The notes beneath the pieces were generated by a model, which was not told the origin of the DNA, did no database searches, and saw only the letters and a list, made by a program, of their open reading frames with translations. 64,000 bases of DNA from Turnera subulata. Lineage: Eukaryota; Streptophyta; Magnoliopsida; Malpighiales; Passifloraceae. Location: contig JAKUCV010002199.1 in the NCBI GenBank assembly GCA_028386065.3, positions 62,001-126,000 on the forward strand, given 5' to 3'. A program made the position numbers and the translations under genes. Shown here piece after piece: positions 1-10,700 of the stretch; the first letter of the stretch is position 1, and each line of letters opens with the position of its first letter.

Positions 1-2025
1 TCTTCCTAACTAACCGAGCCTCGGTTTTCACTTCCGAGAGTTGGTCGATGCTCAGGAGGATTAATCGGATTTTCCGAGCCCAAGTTGTATTTTTAGACTC
101 GGGACGGAAAAATTACGATTATGCTCTGTCCTTCCCTTTTCTTCTTTTCTTTCCTTCTTTTCCCTTCTTCTTTTTCTCTTTTTTTTTCTTTCTTTTCTCT
201 CCTTCTTTTCTTTCAGTCGCCGGCCTCCTCTCCTTTATTTTTTTTTCTTTCTCGTGAATTGCCGGCCCTCCCTTTCTTTTCATCTCTTTCCCGTGACTTT
301 CCTTACCTTGTCTTCATCCTCTCTTCTCCTCTTTAATTTCTTTTTCTTTCTCCTCTCCCTCTGCACCCTCTCTCTTTCTTCTTCCTCTCCCCTCACCAGA
401 AACCCCCTCTCTTCCTCTCCTCTCTCCCTCACGTTCCCTTTCCCCTGCCATCATCATCTTCATCACTCTTCTTCTCCAACAACCAGAGCCATCCACACTC
501 CCCTGCACCATTTCTTTTTCTTCTTCTCCTCTGCACATGACCCACCGCCGTCAGCCGCTCGCCACCGCCTCCCCTGAGATCGCCGTCGATGGCCGTGGCC
601 GATCCTTCTTTTCTCCTCCCCGTCTCCGGCGAGCCACTCGCAAGTGGGCAGCAGAGTAGTGGCCTTTCCTCCTCCCCTCGCCTTGTTCTTCTCGATCTGC
701 CGCCGCGGCGACCGTCGCCTTCTCTTCTTCTCTGCCACCAGACGCCCCCACCAGCAGCCACCACGCCTGACGCCTTCTATCTCACTCCTCGCCGTCCTCC
801 ATCGCTCCTTGTCGCCCGTCGCCGCTGCAAGACAACCGCCTCGCTGCTCGGACGAAGTTGGCCGTTGCAGATCCGGAAGCGCCTTGCCGACCCGCCTTCT
901 TTCTCCGCCTGCAGCCGCGCCTTGCCTCACTTCCTCGCCACCCACGATGACTGACCGTGCCCTGCTGCTCGCCTGCTCGCCGCCTGCCGCGTCTCGTCAC
1001 CTGCCACCCCGTTCTTCCGCGCCGCCGCCTGCATGCAAAGGTAAGGGTGACGACCCGTTTGTGAAGGGACGGGTCGGGTCGACCCGCGAGACTGTCTGGT
1101 TGGGTTGTATTTGATAGTGGGCTGTTGTTATTGGGCTTGGGCTGTGTGGTGTTGGGCCGGGCTGGGCTGCAGCCTTAGTCTGGGCTACACTATTCATGGC
1201 CCAGTCCGTTAATAAAAAAAACAAATTATATATATGTATTATTTATATTCTGGTAAATAATTTTGAGGAAAAAAAATTATATAGTTATTTTGATAAAATT
1301 ATTGCCAATTTGAGTATGGTATTTTCGAAAAAATATAAATATATTTACTTGGGTAAATAATTAAGTTTTGTTTTGGAAAAACTATTATTAATTGGAAAAT
1401 ATATATGTACCTTGAAATAAATTCTGGAAAATTAATATGCATATTATTTTCGTCTGGAAATTATGGTTATGGAAATTATATATATATATGTGTACTTTGT
1501 AAATTAAAGTTAATTATATTTTGTGTTGGAAAATATTATTATATATATTTAGAAAAAGATAAATACTAGATAAATATTTTCTGAAAATTATAAATAGCTT
1601 ATTAATTTTTTTTGGAAAAATTATGGAGATTATTATTTTGGAAATTATAGTTATTTTATGGAAGTATTTTGAAAAAGAATTTTAATTAAAGTATAGTACC
1701 GAAATTATATTCGGAAATACGTTCGGTAAATTATTTTCGATAAAAGATAATAAATAAAAGACATGTAATCGGGATGGGTTATTACGCATTTTGGGCATCG
1801 TAGTATACCGATTATGTGCATTTATGTGAGTATACATTGTCTTGTGTATAGGTTCGGATATCGGGCAGTTTCCCGAGGAGCCGGCGTCGGACCGGTCATT
1901 ATTTTCCGGAGTTGAGTAATCGGCCAAGGTGAGGATGGATTTCCTTCAATATTTGCCTTATTACTCGGTTATCATGTTTTGATGATTGTGCATTGTTGAT
2001 TGTTGCTTTTGCTGTGTTTTGGTTC

Positions 2026-2348
2026 GGGATGTTTATCCCGGTGTCTTGTTTGGTATTTTTCGGATGTTTATCCCCGTGTTGATTTTCTGTGTCTTTTGGA
2101 ATAAGTATAATGGTATAATTAATGAATTGTGACGAGGATGTCAATCCTCGGTATTTTGGTTAGGGATGTCGATCCCTGAGTTTGGTTTCCAATGACGGTA
2201 TTATAATTGTCACGTGGTAAGTAGAGGTACGACCGGATGGTTTGAGACTGTTTTGTGGTGCCATGATCTGGGTTACTTGTGATGGGCATGTTGATGCCGG
2301 TTTGATTGGGATGTTGATCCCTGAGTTTGTTATTGGGATGTTGATCCC
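2026..2348 (+). repeat. Cluster of seven short palindromes in the LTR
   Basis: Seven hairpin-capable 14-16-bp units occur at 2026-2039, 2061-2076, 2134-2149, 2162-2177, 2285-2298, 2308-2321 and 2335-2348. The general form is stem-GTYN-stem, for example GGGATGTTTATCCC, GAGGATGTCAATCCTC and GGCATGTTGATGCC. Stem bases change in compensating pairs while the four-base loop stays close to GTYN. The same cluster, reverse complemented, is in the LTRs of A and B (for example 40690-41070, 54415-54795 and 59705-60090). Their function is unknown; protein-binding dyads or RNA hairpins are both possible. Confidence 0.8.
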
Positions 2349-2578
2349 GGGTTCTTTTTGATCTGGCACCAGGAACAGGTTGATAACCTGGTACGACCCT
2401 AGCTTATCCGTGACGGGGCCCGGAAAGATAAAATTGGATAATTGGATTTTATTGGAGTCTTTTCGGTCTTGGACCGGGCTTTGGGTCCAGTCTTTCGGTT
2501 TGGTATGTATTTGGCGGTTTTTTCCTGTTTTTGGACCTTGAGTTTTATAGTGTTCATATTGATTGTCTTTCCTTCGTC

Positions 2579-2634
2579 GGTGAGCACTTCGGACTCACCC
2601 CTCACCTGCGGGCTTTCATCCCGTAGGATGAGTT
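2579..2634 (+). other. Two consecutive conserved hairpins near the LTR 3' end
   Basis: The first hairpin has the stem GGTGAG (2579-2584) and CTCACC (2594-2599) with a 9-base loop. The second has the stem CCTGCGGG (2605-2612) and CCCGTAGG (2620-2627), including one G-U pair, with a 7-base loop. Outer CTCA/TGAG bases extend the second stem. Both are kept in four of the five LTR copies in the window (reverse complemented near 40420-40470, 54135-54180 and 59425-59470). The fifth, the left LTR of A, has lost them in an internal deletion. Their role is unknown. Confidence 0.7.
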
Positions 2635-2935
2635 GTTCATTGTACAGGTTGGGTGCATTCCAGACAGGCTGCAGCGTTATCCCTTGGACAGGCTCGGATC
2701 CATAGCTTGCATCTATGCATACAGTGTTTATGTGAGTTGTTAAGTCTTCCGCTGTGCATTGTTTTACTATTATTGGGCAATTGGGCCGGTTTTGTTATTT
2801 ATTGTTGTTTTTATTATGGGCTGTTGAGCCCGGTTATCTGTTGTATACACTATATGCTGGTCTTATTTTGGGTTGGGTTGTCACAGTTCCGGCACGTGTT
2901 TACTGTGTACGGTAAATACGGGTCGGGGCGTTTCA

Positions 2936-3438
2936 TTTTTAATATTATTTCCTTTTTTATTCTCCTATTTTCTTTTTGATCCGATTTAAAAATCCAACAA
3001 AATAGAATACTTATTTGAAAAAAAATTGAATTTTTTTAATCATTTTTCTTTTCTCAAATAAATATTGTTTTTATTTTTTTTAATAAGCGTAATAAAAAGA
3101 AACCAAGTTATTTTAATTTTTAAAAACTCCCTTATCACTCCAAAAACAAGCATTAATATTCTTTAAAATTTTCAAAATATTTTCATTTAAAAAAATACGA
3201 AATATAACAAACTAATTTTAAGATCTCCCACATATTTTTTTTTTCATTTTAGAAGATTTTCTTTGTTTGTTGAGACAAATAAATTAACTGATATAATAAT
3301 TATTTGATTTGTTCTCCAAAAAATTAATCTTTTTTTCTAGATTTATCTTTTAAAGTAATGATATTTTTTTGAAGTGATGCATTTTTAAATCGGATAAAAA
3401 AAGAAAATAGGAGAAAAAAGGGAATAATATTAAAAAAA
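2936..3438. mobile_element. AT-rich MITE/foldback element with about 57-bp terminal inverted repeats
   Basis: The left arm (2936-2992) and right arm (about 3382-3438) are near-perfect inverse complements, sharing the core AAATCGGAT and AGAAAATAGGAGA. The roughly 390-bp interior is AT-rich and non-coding. The left arm begins exactly at the end of the LTR at 2935, so the LTR element landed at the edge of this element, or the arm was cut there. No target-site duplication can be read on the left because of that junction. The superfamily is unknown. Confidence 0.65.
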
Positions 3439-3459
3439 TATGAAATTATGGGTGTAGGG

Positions 3460-3603
3460 GGTTAAATCTTAGAAAAATAAAGTTTGAGGTACCTTTATTC
3501 TAATTTTTTTTTTAGTTCAGGTGATTAAATCTTTAGTTCAGATGATTAAATCTTACAAAAATAAAATTCAAGGTATTTCTATCTCGTTTTTTAGTTCAGG
3601 TGG
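3460..3603. repeat. Short degenerate tandem repeat, about 82-bp period
   Basis: Two copies of a unit start GRTTAAATCTTA and end in TTTTTTAGTTCAGGTG (about 3460-3524 and 3542-3603). A partial third copy lies between them. The block lies about 0.7 kb upstream of the asparagine synthetase TATA box and has no coding potential. Confidence 0.55.
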
Positions 3604-4332
3604 TTAACCCTATTAAAGTTAAAACCTTCTTTCTTTAACCCATAACAAAGAGATGAGGATGATATGTGTGTGATTGAAGTTCTCTTCTTTTGTTTTTTTT
3701 TTTTAAAAAAACAAAAATAAAAATAAAAAGGAGCAGAAACATGGAGCTCAATGGACGTTATCCTCAAAAAGAGTCTTGCTGTGTTATAAGCAAAGAAAAA
3801 CAATTTTTAATGTGGCAAAAGCAAAAAGGGAATATGAACACGTTTTCTCAAAAAAAAAAAAAAGAATATGAACACGTCAGGAATTTTTAGCTATTATATT
3901 ACGGCTCTGTTTGGTTTTTTTGCAGTAAAATGCTACGGGCATAGACGTGCCACTTGTGCTTGTGCAGTGTGCGGGGTGGGACCCAAGACCGGGAATTTGG
4001 GGAGAAAAAATTATAAACAAAAGAGTATTGATGTGCAGACTTAAAATGAAATCTGTGTCCGCATTTTATTTTTATTATATTTCTTTAAAAGCATTGCCAA
4101 TTGACATCTAAGAATTTAAAAAAGAAAAAATTCCATGATTATGATTAATTCATTTTAACTCGGGTCTGTTTAGTAAAAAACCATGTGAACTGAAGTAGGT
4201 AGGTAGGAAAGGGAAGGGGGAATAAAAGAGGGAGCAGGGGGAAGGAATCTTTTGAAAAGAAAGAAAAGGTAAGAATCTGTGGGGGGATCAAGGGTGGAGA
4301 TTGAATTGAAGTGGAGCAGTTGCCTGCAGCAA
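3604..4332. other. Intergenic sequence upstream of asparagine synthetase
   Basis: This is AT-rich non-coding DNA with poly(A)/poly(T) runs and one small poly(A) insertion (3830-3877). Upstream regulatory sites of the asparagine synthetase gene are expected here, but I recognise none beyond the TATA box. No coding region is supported. Confidence 0.5.
3830..3877 (+). repeat. Micro-insertion: 14-bp direct repeat flanking a poly(A) tract
   Basis: GAATATGAACACGT occurs at 3830-3843 and again at 3864-3877. The only sequence between them is TTTCTC followed by 14 A residues. The layout matches a target-site duplication around a tail-only insertion. Confidence 0.6.
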
Positions 4333-4340
4333 TATAAAAG
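4333..4340 (+). promoter_or_regulatory. Probable TATA box of the asparagine synthetase gene
   Basis: AATATAAAAG lies about 175 bp upstream of the ATG at 4513. Transcription would begin near 4365 and give a 5' leader of about 150 bases that includes the (AC)n tract at 4439-4459. The start site is inferred from spacing only. Confidence 0.55.
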
Positions 4341-4438
4341 CCATCGCATACTATACTTTACTACTGTGGTGGTGGCGCTTCTGTGCTTTGAGCAAAACAC
4401 CAAAAGACAAAAGAAGCTGTAACTCAGCCCCCAGCAAA

Positions 4439-4459
4439 ACACACACACACACACACACA
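4439..4459 (+). repeat. (AC)n microsatellite in the presumed 5' leader
   Basis: A run of about ten AC dinucleotides lies 54 bp upstream of the asparagine synthetase start codon, followed by an A/C-rich stretch. Confidence 0.85.
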
Positions 4460-4512
4460 GAGACAGAAGCAAAAAACCAAACCAAACCAAACCAGCGCAG
4501 CGCAACGCAGCC

Positions 4513-5140
4513 ATGTGTGGTATACTGGCAGTGTTTGGGTGCATAGACTCCTCCCAGGCCAAACGCTCCCGTATCATCGAACTCTCCCGCAGGTCCATTC
4601 CCCCCATTCCTTCTTCTTCTTCCTCTTCTTCTTCTTGACATAGTCTCTGCTATTTCCCGAGAGTAATTAGTTAGCTAATTTATGAAGAGAAATGTTTTTG
4701 TTTTTGCTTGTTTGGTTGTTTGGTTTGGGATTGGGATTGGGGGAGTTACAGGCTACGGCATAGAGGACCTGATTGGAGTGGGCTGCATTGTTACCACGAT
4801 TGTTACCTTGCTCACCAACGATTAGCCATCGTAGACCCCACCTCTGGAGACCAGCCCCTTTACAACGAAGACAAGTCCGTCGTCGTCACGGTATCCTCTC
4901 TTTTTATCATCATCATTTTCTTTTCTTTTCCTTCTTCTTTTGGGTTTCTCATGTTAAAACTATATGATTTTTGTTCCTTAACTAATTAAATGTTCCCTTC
5001 TAATTAATTCCAGGTTAATGGAGAGATATATAACCATAAGCAGTTGCGGCAAAAGCTCAACTCCCATCAGTTCCGAACCGGTAGTGACTGCGAAGTCATT
5101 GCTCACCTTGTGAGTATCCTTCAATCTCTTTTACTCTTTA

Positions 5141-5172
<32 letters not shown>

Positions 5173-8100
5173 TATAGCATTGCCATTGGCTTAGTCAATC
5201 AATCAGTTCTTAATATTAGTCATGTAAGCATCACAAATCTACGTAATATCCATATCAAAGCATTTCTTTTCTAATCCAAATCATCCTGCTTTGTTTTTTT
5301 GTCTTTTTCATCATCTCAAATGTAGCTGCACACTTAGTTCCTGCATTCAAACAAGTAGCAGGCAATGTGCCTCTTTGTTCGTAGTAAACATTCTCTTTTT
5401 TTTTTTTTTTTTTTCTACTATCGTTTCTACTTATGGCTTGAAATTATCTTTTCCAGTATGAAGAATACGGTGAAAATTTTGTGGACATGTTGGATGGCAT
5501 GTTCTCTTTTGTGCTCCTCGACACTCGCGACAAAAGTTTCATCGCAGCACGTGATGCTATTGGTATTACCCCGCTTTATATGGGCTGGGGTCTTGATGGT
5601 ATGCTTTCAAATTTCCTCAATATAGTTGCTTTCCCTCTACTTTGGGAATACTCTACTACAACTGTTTGAATTTTCCAAAGCCACTCTTATTCCTCACTGC
5701 ATTCAAATTGCGAAATCCTCCTGGAATAGGAACTCTAGGATGTAGCACCATTGGCAGTCAGTTAGTCAATTTTATGCTTCACTCGCCTTCCTTTAGGAAC
5801 TGCATGCATTATGCTCATCGAGTATTGATATCCTTTCAGGATCAGTGTGGTTTGCTTCAGAAATGAAAGCATTAAGTGAAGATTGCGAAAGATTCATCTC
5901 TTTTCCACCTGGACATATATATTCAAGCAAAGAAGGTTGGCTTTTGTTGTTCTGACTCCTAAGAATGTTGAGCATGTATTTTGCTTATTTTCAGGCCTTG
6001 AGCTCTTTCTTCTTTGGTTGAACTGAATATTTTGACTTGGTTTCATGGTTCTGTTACATGATGGTGTTAACCCGAATTTCCTTTGTAATTTTCCAACATA
6101 TGAATGGCACTTCCATGCATCCCCTTTTCTTTCTTTTGTTGTACATGTTAGTTTTCTGAAAGACAAAGTACGCACACTGTTGGTTTTGATTTTTTTTTTT
6201 TTGCAAATATCAGGTAATATTATTCTTCACTAATTTTTTTCATCTGTCCTCATTTTCCTTCTGATTCTTAGTTTTCAAATTTATGCATTAAATTATGTTT
6301 CCCTATGTTTGTAGGAAGTCCAAGAAGGTGGTACAACCCACCTTGGTATTCAGAGGCAATACCTTCAACACCATATGATCCCTTAGTCCTTCGGGGGGCT
6401 TTTGAGAAGGCATGTTTTCAACTCCCCTGCATTTTCTAATGCTCTTTTTTCCCTCTGGTTCTGGTTAGGTAAAGATATTTTTAGACAGGGTTGTGCATGC
6501 TTTTTCTGTGCTTTTTTGCTCGATGCCACAATTTGTGTTTTATGCTCAGTCTTGATATGTTGAATATGACTATGTTGGTGGGCTATTTGTAGAACAGAAA
6601 TTGGCTTTTCATCTTTTTCCTTTTATCTTATGAATTTCTCTGTGCAGTGTGCAGAGACATTGAAAACAACTATTCTTTTAATCCATGGCCTAATTTGATG
6701 GGATGTAATCGGGTTATGCTATTTATTTGGGTTAAAGGTACTTTCGGGGCCTAGAGTTTTGGTCGAAACTGGGATGAATTATAACTACGCCAAAGCAATT
6801 ACAAAACAGTTACAAAAGAATTAGCCTTTTAGCGTGTGTTGCCACTGTCCTCCAACAAAAGAGATCTAATTACATTTGGAGGAGAGTGAATCAAAGATAG
6901 CCCTTGACAAAAATTAGGGGCCAAACATACAATGCTAGTTGCTACCCTGTTAGCCTCCCTAAATACAAAAGATAAAGACCAAAAGTTATGAGAACTTAAG
7001 AGTGTCTTAGAGTTTTGCATTTGTATCGATTATATACCTCCATAATATTTTGTCCCGATTATGTACCTAGAGTTATACACATTATCCCGATCTTGTGCCT
7101 CAACTGATGTGGTATCATACATCAAGTACATGCTTGCAGGCTGCCTAAGTGCCACATTAGCAGCTCTACTGCCCGAGGCACATGATCGGAACAACTTGTA
7201 TAACTCCAGGTACTTAATTGGGACAAAAAATTGTCAAGGTATACAATCGTTGTAAATGCAAAAACCCAGACCCCAAAGGTATCATTAACCCCTATTTATT
7301 TCATTTGGCTTGTATCCTGAAGATATCGCAATGGAGAAAATGGTCCATGCCACTGGTTTCTGGTCATCACTATCTATTTACTCACATGTGCAATGTGTAT
7401 TCCTTAATTTGATGCTCTGTATTAGCATGATTTTAAATTAAATAATGATGTTCTTTCTATTATTATGTCTATAACCCATTTATCTTGCACCAGTGTGCAT
7501 TTATTTACAATTCTGAGAAGGTATGCAGTGAGAATGTTGGCTGGTATAGAATGTGTGTTCATATTACTATTTTTCTTGGACTAGTAGACTACGGCGGTCT
7601 TGGTTATTCTGATTAACAATTTACTGTATGATTACAATTCATATAGATGTGCCATTTTTTAATTTTGATTTTCTTCTGTTGCTTTCTCTGCGACAGATGC
7701 ACTTTCTTTCTCGGTTAACTGTAAACTTGAGTTGAAATTTAGATGTGGGGGCTTTATTTAGGATCACTTTTCTTGTGTCTCATAAAGATAATAGTGCTCT
7801 GTTAAAAAATCTCTGGTAATCTCATATTCACATTGAGAATGGCTTCTTTGCTTTAAGTTTTTATCAAGCCTCTGATGTTGTCTCCGTTGTGCCAATTTGT
7901 TCAGGCTGTGATGAAGAGACTTATGACCGATGTGCCATTTGGCGTACTTCTCTCTGGAGGACTTGACTCATCACTAGTGGCTGCTGTGGCAGCACGCCAT
8001 TTAGCTGCATCTGAAGCTGCTTGCCAGTGGGGATCGCAATTACACACCTTCTGCATTGGTTTGAAGGTGTTGATACTTGATTATTTAAAATGTCCTTTTG

Positions 8101-10700
8101 TTGTATCCATGTTTTCCTCGTTCCAAAGTAGATTATCTACTCCTTGGTAGTGCTATTATAATTTCCTCTACCTTTTACAATTACCACTCTAAGAACCCTG
8201 CATATCACTCCTTGACTGTTATACTCTCCCTTAAAAGCATATAGGATGTTGGATGAGGAATTTGTGGTTTTAGTGATTGGAAGTGTGTAATCTTCATGAT
8301 CATTTACCTCTTACTGCATTACTCTGAACTCTTCTTGTTGTTACCTGGCTGAACCTTGATGCATTCAAGTATTTTTTTGGAACCTGATACACTACAAACT
8401 GTTGAAGAAATTGACATGGTTGCATATGTCTGACCTTTGCATGAGGTGCCTTCAGTTTAATGTCTAAAGAAATAGAATTGGCAGAATCATTGATTGGATG
8501 TTGTACATTCTTTATCAAAAAGAACTCGGGTCTATGGCTTTCCATGGACACGTGTCCTATGGAAATATTTATTTGGTTAAAGTTTTAAGAACCTAAATTT
8601 TTTTTTTGAAAAAAAAAAGAACCTGAAAATTTTGTGGTCCTTTGTTCACTTTCTTCAATATTTCGGAAGGCATGCATTTCTAGGTTTCCTTCCCTGCTGA
8701 TTCACACCCTCTGACATCTAGGGTTCTCCTGATCTGAAAGCTGCAAGGGAGGTAGCAGATTATCTCCAAACTCGCCACCATGAGTTTCACTTCACAGTGC
8801 AGGTAATGTCATTCATGAGGAAACAAAGCCCACTATATTATATGCACTTACTGTTATTGTTTGTGTTTTTGCTTTTTATTGCTTTCAGGAGGGGATAGAT
8901 GCACTTGAGGAAGTCATTTACCATATTGAGACATATGACGTGACTACTATTAGAGCCAGTACTCCAATGTTTCTCATGTCACGAAAAATCAAGTCTTTAG
9001 GGGTAAAAATGGTCATTTCTGGGGAAGGTTCTGATGAAATATTTGGTGGTTACTTGTATTTCCACAAGGCACCTAACAAGAAAGAGTTTCATGAAGAAAC
9101 CTGCCGAAAGGTAGAATTTTGATTATGAGTTACGGGCTGTTGTCTTGAGATCACTTCCATTGAATTGTTATTCTACCTGCAGTTGTGGTTTATTGTTCTG
9201 ATGGTTGTTTTGCTAACTAAGCAGATTAAAGCTCTTCATCTTTATGACTGTTTGAGGGCCAATAAATCAACTTCCGCATGGGGTGTGGAGGCCCGTGTGC
9301 CTTTTCTGGATAAAGAATTTATCAACGTTGCTATGAGCATAGATCCTGAGTGGAAAATGGTAGGATACTTGTTGACTTTAGCTTTACCTTTTATACTTTA
9401 TAATTCTTCTTGTTGCACTATAATGCTATGAGATGAGACTCTGGCTGTTTCTGTAAAATAGTGCAAGTTCTAGTCATTATGCATGTACCAAAATAAAGTA
9501 TGGAAGCTATTATCCATTTTCATAGTAACACATGAATCAACCTGCACTTAACATGTTGCACATCCTTTGTTCGAAACTTGCTAGTTAACATGAGTTCGTA
9601 TCCTTTGTGCTTCTTCAATGTTGTCAACTCCTGGAAATAGGTTGGATTAGTTTTCTTTGGACACCTTTTACTGGTAATCAGTATTGATCCTATTAGTAGG
9701 TGACCTGAGAAGCCATTATTTTATGATGGCTGATTACAAGTTCTCAAAATCAGAAATTTAAGCTTCTTTTTATTCTAGAGTTCTAACTTGCATTTAGTCT
9801 TGCAGATAAGGCCTGACCTTGGAAGAATCGAGAAGTGGGTCTTACGCAATGCATTCGATGATGAGAGGAGCCCATATCTGCCAAAGGTTTTAACTTACTG
9901 CTTGTCACATTCTACCATCACTTGTTATGGCCCTTCATTGAAGAACCTCTAAACTGCTTCTTTCTATGGTTCTAGCACATTTTATATAGGCAGAAGGAAC
10001 AATTCAGTGATGGAGTTGGGTACAGCTGGATTGATGGTTTGAAGGATCACACAAACAAACTGGTAAATGTACTGGTGACTCTGGATGTGCCATCTTGGAT
10101 GCTCTTACAGTCATATTCCAGTGGTTTTATGATTTATTTGACCGTAATTTTGCACTTTAGAATTTATGTTCATTCATTTCTCTTCCTCTGACACATAGTA
10201 ATAGTTTCTAGCTTCTGCTTTAAATGGCAGGTGACTGATGCAATGTTGATGAATGCAAGCTTTGTTTACCCGGACAACACGCCTACCACAAAAGAAGCAT
10301 ATTATTACAGAACCATCTTTGAGAAATTCTTTCCTAAGGTGCAATATTTTCTTTTTAATTTCTTAGTTTTTGTTCTTTAATATTTCTCTGCAATTTTTGA
10401 TGGAGAAGTATTTTACTTGTTTGTTGTCAGTTGTGTATGTTTATTATTTGCCCTCTTTTCTGTTAGTTCAATTCTCAAGATGTTCTTCATTAATTTCACA
10501 CTTATGAGCAGGATGCTGCAAGGCGGACCGTCCCTGGAGGTCCATCTGTGGCATGCAGCACTGCAAAAGCAGTGGAATGGGATGCTGCATGGCTGAAAAA
10601 TCTTGATCCGTCTGGTCGTGCGGCACTTGGTGTTCATGCAGCTGCATATGAGGAAACGGTGGATGCTGCAACTGCCAATGTAAACGGTGGTCATCTGTAA
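4513..10700 (+). CDS. ASN: Asparagine synthetase [glutamine-hydrolysing], 14 coding exons, 570 aa
   Basis: The enzyme makes asparagine from aspartate using glutamine amide nitrogen and ATP, in the cytosol. Coding exons are 4513-4592, 4752-4890, 5014-5109, 5457-5598, 5840-5935, 6315-6409, 7905-8066, 8722-8802, 8889-9110, 9225-9359, 9806-9886, 9976-10062, 10231-10338 and 10512-10700. They sum to 1713 nt with all phases consistent. The product starts [10 protein letters not shown], so Cys2, the class II glutamine amidotransferase nucleophile, is exposed after Met removal. [18 protein letters not shown] and RTGSDCEV mark the glutaminase domain. SGGLDSS at residues 233-239 is the ATP-pyrophosphatase loop, and [12 protein letters not shown] follows. 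Length is normal for plant synthetases. No stop or frameshift was found. Twelve introns are GT-AG; intron 6 starts with GC. I do not assign it to a specific paralogue class. Its 3' end faces that of the TLDc gene. Confidence 0.96.
5140..5168 (+). repeat. (CT)n microsatellite in asparagine synthetase intron 3
   Basis: An uninterrupted CT run of about 14 units lies shortly after the donor of intron 3. Confidence 0.85.
6829..7020 (-). pseudogene. Possible LINE RNase H-like fragment in asparagine synthetase intron 6
   Basis: The minus-strand reading contains VFREANRVA followed by [13 protein letters not shown]. This resembles the C-terminal end of plant non-LTR retrotransposon RNase H domains, where a REAN.VA motif is followed by a PP....L..D segment. 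Only about 60 residues are readable, with no start codon context and no upstream reverse transcriptase in the intron. It would be a 5'-truncated remnant. The similarity is by pattern only and short, so a chance ORF is possible. Confidence 0.35.
7013..7264. mobile_element. Foldback MITE (about 250 bp) in asparagine synthetase intron 6
   Basis: The left arm (about 7013-7108) and right arm (about 7175-7264) are inverse complements. They share TTTGCATTT at the ends, then GATT(A/G)TATACCT, TTTTGTCCC, AGAGTTATACA and TGTGCCTC-like blocks. Long arms around a short spacer suggest a MULE-derived or foldback MITE. No clear target-site duplication was identified. Confidence 0.65.
8587..8636. repeat. Possible A/T micro-insertion with imperfect flanking repeat
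   Basis: AAGAACCTAAATTTT at about 8587 recurs as AAGAACCTGAAAATTTT at about 8617. Only a T run, one G and an A run lie between them. It lies in intron 7 of the asparagine synthetase gene. The repeat is imperfect, so this is the weakest of the five cases in the window. Confidence 0.35.

Larger units (their letters stand above)
1..2935 (+). repeat. LTR of a chromovirus-like, non-autonomous LTR retrotransposon family (left end outside window)
   Basis: This is a third, inverted copy of the long terminal repeat that flanks elements A (35419-42121) and B (53824-60755). On + it runs through a CT-rich stretch (120-440), a GC-rich stretch (540-1110) and an AT-rich stretch (1200-1750). A palindrome cluster (2026-2348) follows, then the conserved terminus ending in CGGGGCGTTTCA at 2935. 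The other copies start on this strand sense with TGTAACAGCCCGGG; that end is not visible here. No primer-binding site follows 2935, so this is either a 3' LTR or a solo LTR. It is clearly more diverged from A and B than they are from each other, so it belongs to another subfamily. ORFs inside it are low-complexity or GC-skewed and are not called as genes. Confidence 0.8.
6410..7904 (+). other. Asparagine synthetase intron 6: GC-AG intron with inserted repeats
   Basis: Exon 6 ends in GAGAAG and the intron starts GCATGT, not GT; it ends TTGTTCAG. Only this border keeps the reading frame from FEK into AVMKRLMTD, so a GC donor is the likely reading. At 1495 bp it is the longest intron of the gene. 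It holds a LINE-like fragment (6829-7020) and a MITE (7013-7264). Confidence 0.8.

Noticed and set aside
48..1224. Several overlapping ORFs of 60-160 codons on both strands
   Set aside because: They lie in CT-rich and GC-rich parts of an LTR. Compositions are dominated by Phe/Ser/Leu or Arg/Gly/Pro, overlap in several frames and have no recognisable domain.
2026..2348. CRISPR-like array of regularly repeated palindromes
   Set aside because: Spacing is irregular, units are only 14-16 bp, spacers are not unique inserts, and the sequence is an LTR in a plant genome.
3905..4170. Possible hAT-type MITE with CTCTGTTTGGT and GTCTGTTTAGT ends
   Set aside because: The two similar ends are in direct, not inverted, orientation, and no target duplication is visible.
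10413..10694. Minus-strand ORFs of 93 and 67 codons
   Set aside because: They are antisense shadows of the last exon of asparagine synthetase.
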